From Mongoliitalea lutea (GTDB lineage Bacteria > Bacteroidota > Bacteroidia > Cytophagales > Cyclobacteriaceae): 64,000 nucleotides of DNA. How positions within the stretch are numbered: position 1 is the stretch's first letter; each line of letters opens with the position of its first letter. The position numbers were made by a program, and so were the translations under genes. Under the pieces are notes generated by a model. It was not told the DNA's origin. It ran no database searches and worked only from the letters and a program-made list of their open reading frames with translations. Location: positions 47,516 through 111,515 of the forward strand of contig NZ_BMYF01000006.1 of the NCBI RefSeq assembly GCF_014652135.1. Direction: 5' to 3'. This document shows, one piece after another, positions 56,115-63,455 of this stretch.

Positions 56115-56149
56115 AAAAAGCTTCCGGTTAGAATAATCGGAAGCTTTTT
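56115..56149. terminator. Bidirectional terminator between converging genes
   Basis: AAAAAGCTTCCG (56115-56126) pairs perfectly with CGGAAGCTTTTT (56138-56149). A-run and T-run flanks make it work in both directions. The right arm encodes the last residues of the rhomboid protein and its stop lies in the loop. Confidence 0.9.
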
Positions 56150-56757
56150 AATTGTTCCCAAAACATCTCAGCACTTGATGGAAAAATCAGCAGAATGAAT
56201 AGAATACCTGCGAGCGCCCCATACAAATGCGCATCATGGTTGACTCCGTCATGACCTTTTTTAGCCTGAACAATGGTGTAGATCAAAAACATCCCCCCCA
56301 AAGCAAAACCAGGTAGGCAAATCAAGCCAAACAAGCAAATATCTGATAAAGGACGTAAGACAATACTGCCAAATACGGCGGCGGCCACTCCTCCTGAGGC
56401 ACCTAATGCTCGGTAATAGCTATTGCCCTGATGCTTCAGGAATGTAGGGATATCTGCGATTACAATCGCTCCAATGTAAAATAGTACATACGTAACTATA
56501 CCCAAGCCATAACCTAAGCGATAGATTAGGAAATACTCAATCGTGCTTCCAAAAAAGTAGAAGGTAAACATATTGAAAAACAGGTGCATGCCATCCTTAT
56601 GGATAAAACCTGAGAGTACGAAGCGATCCCATTGACTCCTATTTTTGATCAGGTAGGGGGTAAACATCCAGCGATTGAGCAAGTCTGACTTGTTCCACGC
56701 CTGATAGGAGGTCAACACGGTAATTCCTATCAGGACAAGCGTAGCAGTGATTTCCAT
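56128..56757 (-). CDS. Rhomboid-family intramembrane serine protease
   Basis: A six-helix membrane protease of 209 residues. The catalytic serine S121 is in RALGASGGVAAAVF (GxSG motif) and the catalytic histidine is H177 in NHDAHLYGALAG. The L1-loop region GFIHKDGMHLFFNMFTFYFFG, with the HxxxN oxyanion-hole pattern, is present too. Substrates are membrane proteins cut within or near a helix; the target here is unknown. It is the last gene of the rnr-polyprenyl synthetase-rhomboid unit, two bases from its neighbour, and its end overlaps the bidirectional terminator. Confidence 0.92.
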   Translation of the reverse strand: MEITATLVLIGITVLTSYQAWNKSDLLNRWMFTPYLIKNRSQWDRFVLSGFIHKDGMHLFFNMFTFYFFGSTIEYFLIYRLGYGLGIVTYVLFYIGAIVIADIPTFLKHQGNSYYRALGASGGVAAAVFGSIVLRPLSDICLFGLICLPGFALGGMFLIYTIVQAKKGHDGVNHDAHLYGALAGILFILLIFPSSAEMFWEQLKSFRLF

Positions 56758-56758
56758 A

Positions 56759-57748
56759 TTATTTTTCCCGATTAATCAGGTCTTGGGTAATGGTACGCAA
56801 GTTTTGGAAAGCGGTTGGATTATCTGCCTCTACAGCGTCTAATTGTGCAAATCCTTTATCAAAGTATTCGTACATTTTGGCTTCTGTAAGGGACTGTATG
56901 CCTATACGATTATAAATTGCGGTTACTGCTTGGATTTTTTCCTCTTTATCAAAGTTTTTTGCATCTATCCACTGCTGTAAGGATGTCGCATCAGCACCTG
57001 TAGCCAGTTCTTTGGCTTTGATGAGGAGGAAGGTTTTCTTATTGGCGATAATGTCTCCGCCTACCTGCTTGCCAAACTTGGCTTTATCTGCATAGACATC
57101 CAGCAAGTCATCCTTCAGCTGAAACCCTATCCCAATATTGACCCCGAAGTCGTAGAGTTTTTGGCTCTCAGCCTCAGACTGCCCAGCCAGTAAAGCGCCG
57201 AATTGTAAAGCAAAGCCTAGCAATACCGCTGTCTTTTGACGGATCATATCGATGTAGGCATCCTCGCTAACCTGTGAAAGACTTTCAAAATTCATATCAT
57301 GCTGCTGTCCTTCGCAGACTTCAGCTGCAGTCTTATTGAAAAGACGTAGACAGACAGGTAGTAAGCTTGGTACCATTTCCAACAGCATGTCATAGGCTTT
57401 GACAAGCATTACGTCACCTGATAGAATGGCTGTATTGGGATTCCATTTTTCATGGACGGTTGCTTTTCCTCTTCTTAGAGGTGCATTGTCCATGATGTCA
57501 TCGTGCATAAGGGTAAAATTGTGAAAAACTTCCACCGCAGCAGCAGGAGTGAGGATTTTTTGGTAATCATCTTTATACAGGCTATACGCCATCAGTGTCA
57601 GCAGGGGACGTATTCTTTTACCGCCCAAACTCATCAGGTAGCCGATGGGTTCGTAAAGCTCTTGCGGTGATGTTCCGTACGTGTATTGTTGGATATGTTG
57701 TTCTAAATCCTTTAAAATCTGATTAACGTCGTTTGCGGGTTGGTTCAT
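56759..57748 (-). CDS. Polyprenyl (isoprenoid) diphosphate synthase
   Basis: Trans-prenyl chain elongation enzyme that condenses isopentenyl diphosphate with allylic diphosphates. The first aspartate-rich motif is DDIMD (D83, D84, D87) and the second is QLKDDLLD; the GGKRIRP substrate-binding motif is at about 42-48. The ATG at 57748 is chosen; the TTG nine bases upstream would only add three residues. It overlaps the rnr stop by 26 bases, so the two are translationally coupled. Product length (C15-C40) cannot be read from the sequence with confidence. Confidence 0.93.
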   Translation of the reverse strand: MNQPANDVNQILKDLEQHIQQYTYGTSPQELYEPIGYLMSLGGKRIRPLLTLMAYSLYKDDYQKILTPAAAVEVFHNFTLMHDDIMDNAPLRRGKATVHEKWNPNTAILSGDVMLVKAYDMLLEMVPSLLPVCLRLFNKTAAEVCEGQQHDMNFESLSQVSEDAYIDMIRQKTAVLLGFALQFGALLAGQSEAESQKLYDFGVNIGIGFQLKDDLLDVYADKAKFGKQVGGDIIANKKTFLLIKAKELATGADATSLQQWIDAKNFDKEEKIQAVTAIYNRIGIQSLTEAKMYEYFDKGFAQLDAVEADNPTAFQNLRTITQDLINREK

Positions 57749-59915
57749 TATCGGCAAATTCCAGGTCTATGGTTCTTCTATTGATATCGGTAGCAACAAC
57801 TTTTACCACTACTTTGTCTCCCAAAGTGATGATTTTTTTCGTTTTGCTACCAATTAATCGCATGTTTTTTTCGTCAAAATCGTAGTAGTCATCGTTCATT
57901 TCAGAGACTTTCACCATTCCTTCACACTTGGTTTCTGTGATTTCCACATAGACACCCCATTCTGTCACTCCGGTGATGATCCCTTCATAATCTTTATCTT
58001 CCGCTAGTGCCATGTATTCCACCTGCTTGTACTTGATGGAAGCACGCTCCGCGTCGGCAGCTCGTTTTTCTCTATCGGAGGAATGCAGGCACTTATCTTC
58101 CCAGTCGTCTGATTGTGGCGACTTACCTCCATCCAAATAATGTTGCAACAAGCGATGCACCATCATATCCGGATATCTACGGATAGGTGAGGTGAAATGG
58201 GTGTAGTGGCTAAATGCCAATCCAAAGTGCCCTTTGGGTTCGGTGGTATACTTAGCCTTAGCCATGCTTCGTATTGCTAATTGCTCTAGGATATTTTGCT
58301 CAGGCTTACCGATGATCTCATCCATTAACTTGTTAAGCGCTTTGGATATTTGAGGACCTTCTGCAATCTTGATTTCATGACCAAATCGCTTCGCAAATCC
58401 AGCAAAGGTCTCTAGACGCTCGATGTCAGGATTGTCGTGAGTCCTGTAGACAAAGGTATCTTTTCCTTTATTCTTGTGATAGATAAATTCTGCTACTGTA
58501 CGGTTTGCTAGGAGCATAAACTCCTCGATCAACTTATGGATATCTTTTCGCTCCTTGACTACGAGACCCAAGGGAGTGCCTTTTTCATCTAGCTTGAATT
58601 TCACTTCTACAGTTTCAAAATTTACAGCTCCAGTGTCAAAGCGTTTCTTCCGTAGTTTTTTCGCCAGTTCATTGAGAATAGTCAATTCCTGATAGAAGTC
58701 TCCCGATTGCTTGTCAATGTTTTCCTGTCCTTCTTCGTACGCAAATCGTCTGTTGGAATGTGTGACCGTACGACCTATCCAAGAATTCATAACTTTGGCT
58801 TCTTCATCCATTTCGAAAACGCAGGAGAAGGTCAATTTGTCCTCATTTGGCCGCAAGGAGCAGAGTCCATTGCTGAGTCGCTCGGGAAGCATGGGGATTG
58901 TTCTGTCTACCAAGTACACAGAAGTGGCCCGCTCATAGGCTTCACGTTCTAAGGAAGTTTTGGGTTTGACATAATGAGTTACATCTGCGATATGTACACC
59001 GATTTCATAGTTGCCATTGTCTAGTACACGGTAAGATATGGCGTCATCAAAATCTTTGGCATCGTGTGGGTCTATGGTAAAGGTTGGTACATCCCGCATA
59101 TCCCGACGATTATCAATTTCTGATTGAGGAATAGCATCAGGGATGGCTTCTGCCTCTTGTACAGGTTCCTCGGGATATTCAAAAGGTAATCCAAATTCTG
59201 CCATGATGGAGTGGATTTCCACTTCATGCTCTCCGGATTTTCCAAGAACTCGGATAATTTTCCCTGTGGGGTTTTTGTCATCTTCTCTCCATTCGGTGAG
59301 TTTGACTACTACTTTTTGATTATGTTCGGCACCTAGAAGATCTCCTCTGTGGACAAATATATCCTGATGCATTTTTCGGAAATCTGGCACTACAAAGGCA
59401 AAGCGTGGAGAAATTTCCACTCTTCCGACAAACTCATCACGCATGCGTTCGATAACCTCCAATACCTTTCCTTCTTGTCTGCCATTTTGTCCTCGCATAG
59501 GATAGACCATCACCCGTACTTTATCACCATCTAGGGCATGCTTCATGTCAGCCTCTTTGACCAGAATGTCTTCTTCCAGGTTATGCTTGGCATCGGGTTT
59601 AATAAAGGCAAAGCGTGGGTTGACATAATCCACTACCCCTTCTATAAATTCAGGCTCTTTGGTTGAACTGAAGTAGTTTCTAGGGTTTTTGGAAACAGAG
59701 CCAGCTGCCGCCAATTTGTGTAAAATTGGTTCTACTGAGCCTTTGTTTAAACTGTCTCTAATTTCTAGCTTTTTAGCTACTTGCTTGGCATTGAATTCTT
59801 GTCCGTAATGGTTATCTAAAAAATTCAATATTTTCTTAGCCAACTGAGCGGTGTCTAAAACCTTTCCGCTACTTTTTTTTCCGCGTTGGCCTTTTTTGTC
59901 TGATTTTCTTCCCAT
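57723..59915 (-). CDS. rnr: Ribonuclease R
   Basis: Processive 3'-5' exoribonuclease for structured RNA. Domain order: lysine-rich start, helix-turn-helix (about 22-75), cold-shock domains (about 85-240), RNB catalytic domain with FTIDPHDAKDFDDAISY carrying the metal-binding aspartates (about 270-600), then the S1 domain (KDYEGIITGVTEWGVYVEITETKCEGMVKVSEM, about 640-720) and a short basic tail. At 730 residues it is typical for RNase R. First gene of a three-gene minus-strand unit. Confidence 0.96.
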   Translation of the reverse strand: MGRKSDKKGQRGKKSSGKVLDTAQLAKKILNFLDNHYGQEFNAKQVAKKLEIRDSLNKGSVEPILHKLAAAGSVSKNPRNYFSSTKEPEFIEGVVDYVNPRFAFIKPDAKHNLEEDILVKEADMKHALDGDKVRVMVYPMRGQNGRQEGKVLEVIERMRDEFVGRVEISPRFAFVVPDFRKMHQDIFVHRGDLLGAEHNQKVVVKLTEWREDDKNPTGKIIRVLGKSGEHEVEIHSIMAEFGLPFEYPEEPVQEAEAIPDAIPQSEIDNRRDMRDVPTFTIDPHDAKDFDDAISYRVLDNGNYEIGVHIADVTHYVKPKTSLEREAYERATSVYLVDRTIPMLPERLSNGLCSLRPNEDKLTFSCVFEMDEEAKVMNSWIGRTVTHSNRRFAYEEGQENIDKQSGDFYQELTILNELAKKLRKKRFDTGAVNFETVEVKFKLDEKGTPLGLVVKERKDIHKLIEEFMLLANRTVAEFIYHKNKGKDTFVYRTHDNPDIERLETFAGFAKRFGHEIKIAEGPQISKALNKLMDEIIGKPEQNILEQLAIRSMAKAKYTTEPKGHFGLAFSHYTHFTSPIRRYPDMMVHRLLQHYLDGGKSPQSDDWEDKCLHSSDREKRAADAERASIKYKQVEYMALAEDKDYEGIITGVTEWGVYVEITETKCEGMVKVSEMNDDYYDFDEKNMRLIGSKTKKIITLGDKVVVKVVATDINRRTIDLEFADNEPTRKRR

Positions 59916-60169
59916 AAAAATGAGTATTTAATTTTGTGTTTAATATAACAATTGTTTTACCGCTTTGGTAAAAATATCGATGAAGCTTTTGTGAGATTCT
60001 CTGTTTTGGGTGCCCGGGTGCCAGCAGTGCTTTAAAAGAGATGCTTCAAGGAGGCTGTATTTTGTATCAAAGGTGAAAAACTTTTAGCTACTTACAAAAG
60101 GTGATTTTTTTGTAATTAGTTCCAATAGGTCCTTCACCATTAGCTAGTCCGTCATTGCTTGGGCCGAAA

Positions 60170-61342
60170 TCACTCGGATGATACCCCAAAATCCTTCCAA
60201 GAGACCAACCTTCCTATGGACCTTTTTTGGGAAGCTGTCCCGCTATATATGAGTTTTTTGTCCAAATTGGGCAGTTGAGAAATAGTTTCAAATTTTGTCA
60301 AGCTGTCAAACATGTCTGATTTGATAGTTTGGGTGGCTTTGAATTCGATGATTTCCAAGTTTTCGCCATGGTCGACCAAGAGATCCACTTCATTGCCTGA
60401 TACATCTCTCCAGTACCAAATGTCCTGAGCGTTGTTTTGGTGATGCATTTGTTTGACATATTCTGCAATCATCATATTTTCAAATACCGCACCTTTGATG
60501 GGGTTTTTGATTAGTTTTTCACGGGAATTGATTTTTAGCAGATGGCACAGCAATCCTGTATCGTAGAAGTACAGCTTGGGCGTTTTAATGATCCGCTTAC
60601 TGAAATTCTTGTAATAGGGGTGTAATTGGAACGTGATGTAGCTTTGATCCAATGCAGAGAGCCATGCTTTGGCAGTCGGTTGACTGATTCCGCACTCATT
60701 GGCCAATCCATTCAGGTTCAAGAGCTGCCCAGCTCGCGTAGCGCAAAGTGCAATAAAGTTTTGGAATAACTTTAAATCTCTGATGGCAACCAATTCTCCA
60801 ATGTCCCTGTTTAAGTAGGTTTCTATATAGTTGGAATAGAATACTTTTGGCGGGATATTTCGGTCGTATACTCCTGGGTAGAAGCCTTTGATTGATAGGT
60901 CTATAAAGTCATTTTTCATGAGTTGTGCCCCTTTCATTTCATTGAAATCCAAGGGGAACAGCTTGAAAATTGCAACTCTGCCAGCCAAACTCTGCGTGAT
61001 GCTGTGCATCAAATGGAAGTTTTGAGAGCCCGAGAGGACATACAGCCCCATTTCTCGATTCCTATCGTCAACACTGCTTTGCAAATAAGAAAACAGTTCG
61101 GGGACTCGTTGTACTTCGTCGAAAATTACTTTAGAATGAAACTCTTCCAAAAAACCATTGGGATCAGTGGAGGCAAAGTTTCTGTTGTCGGGATTCTCTA
61201 AACTTATGTATCTAAAGTCGGGGAATAGCTCTTTCAAAAGTGTTGTTTTACCGGATTGTCTTGGGCCAGTGAGCGCCAATATGGGATACATCTGAAGGGT
61301 GTCCTTTATTGTCTGGACTATATGTCTGGTAATCAGTGTCAT
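60170..61342 (-). CDS. AAA-family ATPase with DUF4143 domain
   Basis: A 390-residue protein with Walker A GPRQSGKTTLL (K32), Walker B KVIFDEVQ (D75, E76) and the sensor-like strand LYVLSGSQNF. A winged-helix-like region follows (LANECGISQPTAKAWLSALDQ), then the DUF4143 C-terminus. The last part has NEVDLLVDHG and LEIIEFKAT, an Asp then Glu-x-Lys pattern resembling PD-(D/E)XK nucleases. Such proteins are widespread in Bacteroidota and archaea and have no established role. Its ATG lies inside an inverted repeat, and a 22-bp repeat array lies upstream. Full length. Confidence 0.9.
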   Translation of the reverse strand: MTLITRHIVQTIKDTLQMYPILALTGPRQSGKTTLLKELFPDFRYISLENPDNRNFASTDPNGFLEEFHSKVIFDEVQRVPELFSYLQSSVDDRNREMGLYVLSGSQNFHLMHSITQSLAGRVAIFKLFPLDFNEMKGAQLMKNDFIDLSIKGFYPGVYDRNIPPKVFYSNYIETYLNRDIGELVAIRDLKLFQNFIALCATRAGQLLNLNGLANECGISQPTAKAWLSALDQSYITFQLHPYYKNFSKRIIKTPKLYFYDTGLLCHLLKINSREKLIKNPIKGAVFENMMIAEYVKQMHHQNNAQDIWYWRDVSGNEVDLLVDHGENLEIIEFKATQTIKSDMFDSLTKFETISQLPNLDKKLIYSGTASQKRSIGRLVSWKDFGVSSE

Positions 61343-61363
61343 TTGTGTTTCAAATGTACACTG
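61334..61363. promoter_or_regulatory. Inverted repeat spanning the start codon of the AAA/DUF4143 gene
   Basis: CAGTGTCATTTG (61334-61345) and CAAATGTACACTG (61351-61363) are inverted copies with one extra base in the right arm and a five-base centre. The gene's ATG (61340-61342 on the minus strand) lies in the left arm, so the mRNA can fold over its own start. Confidence 0.6.
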
Positions 61364-61365
61364 AA

Positions 61366-61541
61366 TTTTGAAATATCACAAATTTAATTTTGAATTATCA
61401 TACATAAAACTTTGAAATGTACGATATGTAATTTTGATTTTTACTATAAAATATTTTGAAATATAAAATAGTAAATTTTGAAATATATAGTACCTAATTT
61501 TGAAATATCACAAGTTTAATTTTGAATTATCATAAGTTAAA
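61366..61541. repeat. Eight-unit tandem array with an exact 22-bp period upstream of the AAA/DUF4143 gene
   Basis: Units begin at 61366, 61388, 61410, 61432, 61454, 61476, 61498 and 61520, every interval being exactly 22 bases. The conserved first half is TTTTGAAATAT (small changes in units 2, 3, 4 and 8); the second half varies. Units 1-2 and 7-8 are almost identical 39-base stretches (61364-61402 and 61496-61534, one mismatch), so part of the array arose by a larger duplication. A degenerate ninth unit may start at 61542. Confidence 0.85.
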
Positions 61542-61603
61542 TTTCTGTAAAACAATGTGTTATGTTTTTTTGATAAAAAGTATGAACGAGTTCAAAACTT
61601 GAG

Positions 61604-62338
61604 TTAATCATCGTCTCTATTGATGATTTCCATATCGAGGTCGGGAGGTAAGCCCTGGAAGGCGAGGTAGATTTGAGCAGTTACGAGGACATCTTTGAGA
61701 CAGTAATCTTTGATGAGGTGAAGGTTTTTGTCCTGATAGTAGGTCTGATTGACTTGTGAACCATCGATGCTATCTTTGGAGGTAGGTATGTCAAAAACAG
61801 AAGCTAATAGCTCTAAGCGGGTATAGTGCTTGTAATCTCCAAATTTCCATAACTCCAGGGTGTCCAAATGTCGGATTTCCCAAGGTTTTTTGCCAGCCAA
61901 CTGCAAGGGTTCGGGCAGTGGTAAGCGGTTGATCAGGATTCGTCTGCTCAGGTAGGGGAAGTCAAATTCCTTTCCATTGTGTGCACATAAAGTCCAGCGC
62001 TTTCTGCTGAGGAGTGTGCAAAAGTCTGCTAGTAGCTCATATTCATCATCTCCATAGAAGCTTTTGGTACGGAATTCCAGTTTGTCCTCACCCTTTACAA
62101 AATGGAAATAGCCAACACCTATGCAGATGACCTTTCCAAACTCGGCATAGATGCCCGCCTTTTGGAAGAATAAGCTGCCAGGTTCTCGCTCTTGTGTAGC
62201 ATCTGCTTGAATAAGCTTTTCCTTTTTAAGCCATTCCTCTTGCAACCTAGGCGGGAGTGTATCAAAGCTTTCCTCCAAACTTGCTGTCTCGATGTCCAAG
62301 AAAAGAATTTCTGCTAACTGCCCAAAAAAATCGTTCAT
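61604..62338 (-). CDS. DEDDy-type 3'-5' exonuclease (PolB-like proofreading fold)
   Basis: A 244-residue DnaQ-superfamily exonuclease. Motif ExoI is LFLDIETAS with D15 and E17; ExoII is TLCAHNGKEFDFPYL with the catalytic Asp; ExoIII is DYCLKDVLVTAQIYL with Tyr and Asp, giving the DEDDy pattern. Annotated relatives in Bacteroidota are predicted PolB-like 3'-5' exonucleases of unknown pathway. The gene stops directly upstream of the repeat array that precedes the AAA gene, and is a single-gene unit. Not obviously tied to its neighbours. Confidence 0.88.
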   Translation of the reverse strand: MNDFFGQLAEILFLDIETASLEESFDTLPPRLQEEWLKKEKLIQADATQEREPGSLFFQKAGIYAEFGKVICIGVGYFHFVKGEDKLEFRTKSFYGDDEYELLADFCTLLSRKRWTLCAHNGKEFDFPYLSRRILINRLPLPEPLQLAGKKPWEIRHLDTLELWKFGDYKHYTRLELLASVFDIPTSKDSIDGSQVNQTYYQDKNLHLIKDYCLKDVLVTAQIYLAFQGLPPDLDMEIINRDDD

Positions 62339-62419
62339 AGCTGCTCTTATTGATTGATTGAAATTAACGCAACTTGAAGAAGTTTCCTAGCCTAGTATGT
62401 AACTTAAGTACTTAATCTA

Positions 62420-62821
62420 TCAGCTATGCAATACACCATCCAGGCCGAGCTCTTGGATATGTTGAATATGTTGGGGCTCCATGCTGCCTTGGACAAAGAC
62501 AAACTTTTTGTCAAAAATCTGGTCGAGGATATAATAGCTGACCCAAAACTCATTGGTCAAAGCAAACAAGGCAGGGTCAATAGGTTCGATTTTGGCGATG
62601 GACTGGGCTCCTAGCTCTTTGATGACATGTCGGAGCGTAGAAGTCTTACGCTCTTCTCCGTCTATGGTTCCATACCCTTTAGAGGTGATCATGACCGTAT
62701 GTAGCTCAATCAGGTTATGGTTGATGATATACACGCCCCACTCTTCCTGTCCGTTAACTTCCTCTTTGGCTATGGCAAGTTTCACCCCCGTAACCGGGTG
62801 AAAGGTGATGTCTTTTTTCAT
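62420..62821 (-). CDS. Conserved hypothetical protein
   Basis: A 133-residue protein: MKKDITFHPVTGVKLAIAKE at the start, then WGVYIINHNLIELHTVMITSKGYGTIDGEERKTSTLRHVIKELG and a C-terminal half LTNEFWVSYYILDQIFDKKFVFVQGSMEPQHI. I recall similar short proteins in Cytophagales that were mislabelled as phenylalanyl-tRNA synthetase alpha subunits; no synthetase motif is present. No signal peptide or membrane helix. It has its own promoter just upstream. Function unknown. Confidence 0.75.
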   Translation of the reverse strand: MKKDITFHPVTGVKLAIAKEEVNGQEEWGVYIINHNLIELHTVMITSKGYGTIDGEERKTSTLRHVIKELGAQSIAKIEPIDPALFALTNEFWVSYYILDQIFDKKFVFVQGSMEPQHIQHIQELGLDGVLHS

Positions 62822-62841
62822 GCTGTAATTTAATCAGACCC

Positions 62842-62873
62842 CAAAGTTAGGGATTAGAAAGGTCAAGGACAAT
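62842..62873 (-). promoter_or_regulatory. Promoter of the hypothetical gene at 62420-62821
   Basis: On the minus strand ATTG (62873-62870) is followed after 20 bases by TAACTTTG (62849-62842), matching the Bacteroidota pattern TTTG, N19-21, TAnnTTTG. The best-spaced promoter I found in the window. Confidence 0.6.
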
Positions 62874-62902
62874 TGTGAGGTTAACGGATAGGTTTGAAAA
62901 TT

Positions 62903-63124
62903 CTAACTAAGTTTATCAAACTCTCTACATACCTTGATGGATTCCTTCCATACCAACTTGGATTCAAATTGAAGTTTTTCTTCTAATAGTCTTCTTCTTT
63001 GAGATTGATTATATAAAGTTAATGCTTCTGAGACATATTCTGCCATCGTCATTCCCATTCTTTTTCGTAGTTCATTGGTTTCATTGAACTTACTCTCGTC
63101 CAAGTTTATTTCCACGGTTTTCAT
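62903..63124 (-). CDS. Ribbon-helix-helix/antitoxin-like small protein without a toxin partner
   Basis: A 73-residue protein: VEINLDESKFNETNELRKRMGMTMAEYVSEALTLYNQS is a typical ribbon-helix-helix DNA-binding pattern (short strand, helix, GMTMAEYVSEAL helix). A basic, charged C-terminal tail (RRRLLEEKLQFESKL) resembles antitoxins that wrap a partner. No toxin gene overlaps or follows it; the next 80 bases are non-coding and then comes an unrelated gene. It may be an orphan antitoxin or a stand-alone regulator. Confidence 0.65.
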   Translation of the reverse strand: MKTVEINLDESKFNETNELRKRMGMTMAEYVSEALTLYNQSQRRRLLEEKLQFESKLVWKESIKVCREFDKLS

Positions 63125-63161
63125 AATCTGCTAATTTACTCAAAACTCTAATTTCAAGAGC

Positions 63162-63360
63162 CTATAACTCATCACTGAAATCATCTCGATACATATTGTT
63201 AGTAGAAAGGTAGAGGCCCGCTTTGCCAACGAGGAAGTTATCTGAAGAATGTACTTCATAGGCTTCAAATAGGTGTTCTGCCAGGACATTCAACTCCTTA
63301 TCCAAAACCATAATCCCTGTTACTGGTCGGGACCGCTCCATCAAGCGTAACTGAGTTGGA
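63162..63360 (-). pseudogene. 3' remnant of a DUF4221-family gene
   Basis: On the minus strand about 65 codons encode TQLRLMERSRPVTGIMVL followed by DKELNVLAEHLFEAYEV and KAGLYLSTNNMYRDD. They align with the C-terminus of the intact DUF4221 protein at 9260-10387 (FVIMVLDDELNVLGETFFEAG, EDGLYVSINH). A TAA just upstream and the absence of the first 300 residues show that only the tail remains. The parent was probably deleted or displaced in rearrangement of this accessory stretch. Confidence 0.75.
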
Positions 63361-63455
63361 TCTTAAAAATCCCGGTATTTAAACCTAAATTTTTAAATAT
63401 TATTTTTTTATATGAAAGGATATAGTTATCATTACTGATCACTAAAAAAATAATA

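Noticed and set aside
59916..60169. Possible gene or RNA in the gap before rnr
   Set aside because: No open frame of useful size, no tRNA fold and no hairpin with a T run; only a weak GGTGCC direct repeat near 60010.
61366..61541. CRISPR array
   Set aside because: The 22-bp units have no spacers of independent sequence between identical repeats and no cas genes are nearby; it is a degenerate tandem repeat.
62426..62801. Plus-strand ORFs over the hypothetical gene
   Set aside because: They are antisense shadows of a minus-strand gene that has a good promoter and a normal start; no independent coding signal.
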